Source: Myxococcales bacterium (GTDB lineage: Bacteria; Myxococcota_A; Polyangia; Palsa-1104; JAEUJZ01). From it: a stretch of 64,000 nucleotides of DNA. The stretch spans positions 1 through 64,000 of the forward strand of contig JAEUKB010000030.1 of the NCBI GenBank assembly GCA_016794365.1, read 5' to 3'. Below are positions 63,139-64,000 of this stretch, piece by piece; position 1 is the stretch's first letter, and the number at the start of each line of letters is the position of its first letter. The notes below the pieces were generated by a model. The model was not told the DNA's origin, did not search any database, and was given only the letters and a program-made list of their open reading frames with translations. A program made the translations under genes and the position numbers.

Positions 63139-64000
63139 ATGCAGAAAAAGAGTCTGATTCCCACTCCGCTTGTGCCGCCATCGCAGAGCACCAAGACGAT
63201 CGACATCGTCGAGCCTGCACTCCCGGGTCGATTTCGCTTCTTCGCGATGCTCTTCTTTATCTACGGAATGATCATCCGTAGCTATTTAGGACGAGTATTT
63301 CCGCGCTTAAATCGCAATTTTGGTCCACTAGAAAAAGCGCGCAAGCTTCGCTCTTTCATGGAAAAAATGGGCGGATTGTGGGTCAAAGCAGGTCAAATTA
63401 TTGCGCTACGAAGTGACCTATTTGAAGAATCATTTTGCGCAGAAATGGCAAAGCTTCAAGATCGCGCACAGGGATTTCCTCTTCATTATGCTAAAAAAAC
63501 AATTGAGTCAGAATTAGGAAAACCACTGGAAGAAGTGTTTTCAGAATTCCCAGACAAACCACTGGCTGCGGCATCGATTGGACAGACCTATCGCGCACGA
63601 CTGCGTCATCCAGATGTAGAGGTCGTTGTCAAAGTTCGTCGTCCCACAATCGAAGATAATTTCAAAGTCGATCTTGGTTATCTACGCAAATATTGCTGGT
63701 TTCTTACTCGAATCAATTTCATGCCCAACTTTCGCTGGGAAGAAATGTACTGGGAGCTAGAAAGTGCAATCCTAGAAGAGCTTGATTATCGTCAAGAAGC
63801 CGCGTCACTTCGTCGGATGAAAAAGAACCTTCGCCGCCATAAGATTTATGTACCAGAAGTCTTTTTGGAATACTGCACAGACCGTGTCTTGGTCATGGAA
63901 ATGGTCAGCGGTGTTTATATGTCTGATTACATTCGTGTCGCATCCAATGATCCCGAGCGCGTCAACGAATGGCTGCGTGAAAATGATATCAATGCATATC
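63139..64000 (+). CDS. AarF/UbiB-like atypical kinase (ABC1), 3' end outside the window
   Basis: The 287 codons visible encode an ABC1/AarF kinase-like protein. The KxGQ motif is in KAGQIIALRSDLF near residue 76, with the Ala-rich nucleotide loop PLAAASIGQTYRARLRH near residue 142 and the lysine VVVKVRRP. A helical EELDYRQEA segment is near 215 and RVLVMEMVSGV near 255; the catalytic D and N lie beyond the end. The family includes UbiB/COQ8, which supports ubiquinone synthesis at the membrane, and more distant stress-linked kinases. The N-terminal segment FRFFAMLFFIYGMIIRSYLG may be membrane-associated. Coding sequence is AT-rich compared with the neighbours. Confidence 0.88.
   Translation, partial: MQKKSLIPTPLVPPSQSTKTIDIVEPALPGRFRFFAMLFFIYGMIIRSYLGRVFPRLNRNFGPLEKARKLRSFMEKMGGLWVKAGQIIALRSDLFEESFCAEMAKLQDRAQGFPLHYAKKTIESELGKPLEEVFSEFPDKPLAAASIGQTYRARLRHPDVEVVVKVRRPTIEDNFKVDLGYLRKYCWFLTRINFMPNFRWEEMYWELESAILEELDYRQEAASLRRMKKNLRRHKIYVPEVFLEYCTDRVLVMEMVSGVYMSDYIRVASNDPERVNEWLRENDINAY

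Overview
The window looks like chromosomal DNA from a Gram-negative, predatory/myxobacterium-like lineage (probably Myxococcota; this rests on gene content, not on a marker gene). Pointers are several eukaryotic-type Ser/Thr kinases with TPR or low-complexity tails, NtrC-type sigma-54 control, an RND pump, a bifunctional geosmin synthase, a FAAL-started modular PKS locus and V4R-domain proteins. No rRNA, tRNA, transposase, integrase or CRISPR array was seen.

Region 1 (about 0.4-19.7 kb) is a gas-vesicle locus. A minus-strand set (response regulator, 2Fe-2S ferredoxin, Ser/Thr kinase, heme oxygenase) lies left of a plus-strand set (two GvpF/L, one GvpS/M-like). A long minus-strand operon follows: ferredoxin, V4R protein, small ORF, phycobiliprotein-like protein, second V4R-like protein, two unknown proteins, GvpA, GvpN, GvpF/L, GvpG, GvpK, GvpJ. 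Heme oxygenase, ferredoxins, a phycobiliprotein-fold protein and V4R domains suggest that vesicle production is tied to a tetrapyrrole, light, oxygen or redox sensing pathway. This part is inference.

The most unusual structure is at the edges of that locus. Two kinase genes are each cut at the codons of the catalytic HRD (HCD) motif. The halves of kinase B sit at the two ends of the gas-vesicle segment (2692-18909), each carrying the direct repeat GTTCATCGCGA. If the segment is closed into a circle, kinase B is restored and both minus-strand gene sets become one operon. Outside it lie the halves of kinase A, in inverted orientation, sharing TGGTTCACTGTGAC. Short sequences beside the breaks resemble one another, as if one element had inserted at this motif in both genes before rearrangement.

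Region 2 (19.9-25.3 kb) holds a KAS III/SDR pair, a sulfotransferase gene between two attC-like palindromes (an integron-cassette-like unit), a lipoprotein and two small membrane proteins. Region 3 (25.3-35.1 kb) has an XRE regulator, then a histidine kinase/NtrC-type regulator pair and a three-gene RND efflux operon. Sigma-54 promoters and shared palindromes precede both operons, so the regulator probably drives itself and the pump. Region 4 (35.1-40.9 kb) starts with a repeat-rich gap (42-bp tandem units, a 67-bp inverted repeat). It continues with a V4R-STAS protein, geosmin synthase and small unknown genes.

Region 5 (40.8-62.7 kb) is a PKS locus on the minus strand. By domain content the chain runs PKS2 (FAAL-ACP-KS-AT-cMT-KR-ACP), then PKS1 (KS-AT-cMT-KR-ACP), then PKS3 (KS-AT-KR-ACP-TE-TE), which is not the gene order. 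PKS3 ends in two thioesterase domains whose nucleophile serine is Cys in the first and Asn in the second. An orphan PKS C-terminal docking peptide is encoded on the opposite strand beside it. Two small basic proteins and a type II thioesterase follow. The window ends inside an AarF/UbiB-like kinase gene.
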